64,000 nucleotides of DNA. Source: Laguncularia racemosa. Lineage: Eukaryota; Streptophyta; Magnoliopsida; Myrtales; Combretaceae. Position 1 is the stretch's first letter; each line of letters begins with the position of its first letter. Shown piece by piece: positions 61,454 through 64,000 of the stretch. The stretch lies in contig JBBMOL010000024.1 in assembly GCA_037954665.1 (NCBI GenBank), forward strand, positions 3,509-67,508. Reading direction: 5' to 3'. The notes beneath the pieces are model-generated. The model searched no databases and had not been told where the DNA came from. It saw only the letters and a program-made list of their open reading frames with translations. The position numbers were made by a program, and so were the translations under genes.

Positions 61454-63407
61454 CTAAATTTTGTCTATCAAATTTACTAGCTCATATCTCATAATTTAAA
61501 TTTTCATATTTAGACCAATAATCATGCACCACAATGTTCTTTTTTTTTTTTTGGAAATGATGGAGCTAGTATTTATTTTGACAAGTGAAATTCAATTAGA
61601 TGTGATATATAACAACTTCAATTTATTGGTATACATTTTGATAAAAAAGAGGAAAAGTTTAACCGAGTGTGAGATATATCAACTTCAATTTATTGGTGTA
61701 AATTTTGATAAAAAAAAAAGAATAAAAGTTTAACTAGGTGTGAGATTTAATAACTTCAAAAAGAGACAATGCCTAAAATTTAAGTAGTAATTTTGACATT
61801 ATTAGTTCATTTATCATGCTAAAAAGAGGCTAACTATCTCTCTAATAGCCAACCCATCGCCATTTGATAATTATCATAATAAGTAATCTAGAGCACTTGT
61901 CAATTCAAAATATTTTTCATATTTTAAAATGGTATAAATACACAAAAAGTTATGTATATATATATACAAAAAGTCAAAAAAAAATTCTATATTTTAATTG
62001 AGTCATATTTATACCTTAAGTTAATATTAAAATTTAATTTAAAAATTTATATTTTAAGTAAGTTGTTTAAATCCTCTAGTGTTTACGTTATCTTATTATA
62101 TAAATTGTTTAAATGTAACATACATTATAAAACGACTTAAATAACTTACTTAAAATATAAAGAATTTAGTTGAATTTATGCATAAACTTAAAGGATTTGA
62201 ATGTTTTAATTAAAACATAAAAACCTTAATTAACCTTTATCTAGGCCCACCCCGAATCTTAATCACATTCTGCCCCATTGAATCCTAGACTCAAACCTAC
62301 CCCATTGTTGAGTCATTAAATTTTATTTTGTCTGCATAGAACGTAGGTATACCTATCAATTCCAACCCCAATCACAAGTCACAAAGTCCTTATACAAGTT
62401 CCCGACATAGAGATGGAAAAGTTTTGGTTTGAAAGGCACACATATGATGCAACTCGTCCATGTCAATATGCCCCACATCCAGAAATTCCACAATAAAAAT
62501 CTCACCATAGATTCATGATTATCATTATTGGGTCTAAAAAAACAAAAGGTTATCACCTACGTCTGCTATGTCCACTTGCTGATTGAAGACAAAACAAAAG
62601 GTTCTCTCTCCATCCTCATGAATGATGATATTCAAAATGAAAAAAGAAACGCATAAAAGAAAAAAAAAAAAAAAGAAAGAAAGAAAAAGGAAGCCTATCT
62701 CATATTAATTATGATGGGCTTATGCGATAATGTATTGACTAAAACTTTGTATTCAAGTTTGAACACAACGAGAGCATCGAATATTCCAAATTAGAATTGG
62801 ATATTTTAATGTTTTTTATAGGAAAATTTAGAATAAACTCATAATTAGTATCTTAAATTTGGGTTTATTCATTTTTTAAATTATATATATGAAGTTTAGA
62901 ATGCTAGTTGTGATTTGAATTAAACCTTTATATATATTAAATTTACTATATTATCTCTAATTATTTATATTTATACTTTTTAACCAATATGTGTTTGCTA
63001 TACATCATCCTAAAAGTAATGGAGGGGATATATTTTTGTCGATTAAAGGGAATATTCATTGATATTTCACAATACATACATCATCCATACATATTAGTTC
63101 ATATGACATACGTACATATCATGTTTGGGAGTCTTATGCTCCCAGCTTCTACTAGTAGCTAGATTGGCAAACATGGTACTTATAATATTTTCAAGAGGGA
63201 CAAAAAGAAGCACTTCCTCCTGAATTGCACTCCCTGTAGATGAACTCCACGCATACTTCTTCGAGCAAGGACAGCTTTTCCCTGCAAGCATTGAGCAAAT
63301 GTATACGTTTGGTAAGCGGAGCAAATTCTTTCTTAGGGAGCAATGTTGCGACTTGCGAGTCTAAGTTAATCTCTAATTTTTTTTCATGTTCATTCGAGTA
63401 CAATAGT

Positions 63408-64000
63408 TAGGGTTAACAATTTGTGTTAACTTTTCTTGTACCGTCTCTCTATCTAAGGAGGTTCATGTCTTAAAAACCTCAACTCGTAACTTGACTCGTT
63501 TATTAATTGTGTATGAAATCCTAAATCCATAACTTAACCTATTTAATAAATGTGTTTTATATTCAACTTAGACCTGTTTATCGATTAAAAAATTATAATT
63601 AAATTATATAATATTTATAAATACATAGAAAAAGTGGCCATTATAAAATTAACATTTATAAATTAAAATGATAGTCTTTTTTTTGGTAGAAGATAATCTT
63701 AAAAATTAAATATAAAAATTAAAATTCAATAAAAAGTATAATAAAATAAGGTTTGATCAAGTATAATAAATTTAAATATTGATTTGTTACTTAAAATCAT
63801 AGTATGAAGTTTTTTTTTCTTTAATTTTTTTTAAGCCAATAACCAAAAAATATTTGGAAATATAACTATTTTGCAAAACATGAGATAACAATTATAACTA
63901 AAAGAAGGTCACATATCTAAAAAGTAAAGAAAAACTATCAAGATGATAACTCCACATTATAATTGTTGGGGTACTGAATTTAATTCATGGGTTTACGCCC
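63408..64000 (-). mobile_element. Left end of the hAT element in copy B (runs off the window)
   Basis: TAGGGTTAACAATT follows the flank ACAATAGT (63400-63407), just as in copy A at 11401-11409. Subterminal sequence matches 11409-11940. Similarity fades at about 63945, close to the window edge. The transposase part is outside the window. Confidence 0.75.

Larger units (their letters stand above)
51080..63945 (+). repeat. Segmental duplication, copy B
   Basis: This is a direct repeat of 304-11940. It is uninterrupted where copy A has the solo LTR, and it lacks the RNase H fragment and the 8716-10394 segment. It has its own insertions: a (G)39 tract and the Ty3-type element 56352-61409. The block carries on to the window end within the hAT left end. 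Open frames in it are short and have no family signature. Differences from copy A are scattered point changes and small indels. Confidence 0.88.

Noticed and set aside
304..63945. The two long blocks as the LTR pair of one giant element
   Set aside because: They are about 12 kb each, contain a hAT end and a variety of other repeats, and enclose host genes, so a segmental duplication fits better.
1..64000. tRNA, rRNA or other structured RNA genes
   Set aside because: No cloverleaf or rRNA segment was recognised. The tRNA-like words are primer binding sites or a weak A/B-box pair.

Overview
The window is nuclear DNA of a flowering plant, most likely a eudicot. It is AT-rich, its genes are split by GT-AG introns, and most of it consists of decayed transposable elements, solo LTRs, MITE-like repeats and integrated pararetrovirus DNA. 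I find one gene that looks intact (minus strand, 8 exons, 40158-44038) and one recognisable but broken host gene, an oligopeptide transporter pseudogene (plus strand, 34629-38996). The two lie tail to tail.

Layout. Positions 304-11940 and 51080-63945 are two direct copies of one long block (segmental duplication). Each copy carries private insertions. Copy A has a solo LTR (3132-4591), a LINE RNase H remnant (7146-7790) and a TIR element (8881-10064). Copy B has a (G)39 tract and a 5.06-kb Ty3-type element with 1004-bp LTRs (56352-61409). Both copies run into the same hAT transposon end with the same 8-bp flank, so the hAT insertion is older than the duplication. In copy A the full hAT (11409-16680) is present and holds a dead transposase and a nested solo LTR. 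Positions 16689-22420 are mostly unrecognised degenerate DNA.

Positions 22422-31945 hold endogenous caulimovirid (pararetrovirus) DNA: two plus-strand copies of a movement-protein/coat-protein reading frame, each behind a leader of the same length that starts with a tRNA-Met-type primer binding site, plus an inverted leader fragment between them. No protease, reverse transcriptase or RNase H is present. Copy 1 is split by a 1726-bp solo LTR with a clean 5-bp target duplication. Both copies are broken by independent lesions.

A near-perfect 216-bp-arm palindrome (31985-32669) and MITE-like DNA separate the viral block from the two host genes. Positions 44100-51080 are intergenic, with a degenerate LTR-like stretch and a very AT-rich tract (49960-50690).

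The elements give a relative order of events: hAT insertion, then block duplication, then copy-specific insertions (solo LTR in A, gag-protease element in B). The continuous gag frame of the copy-B element contains nine stops, all TAG, which fits decay by C-to-T change at methylated sites.
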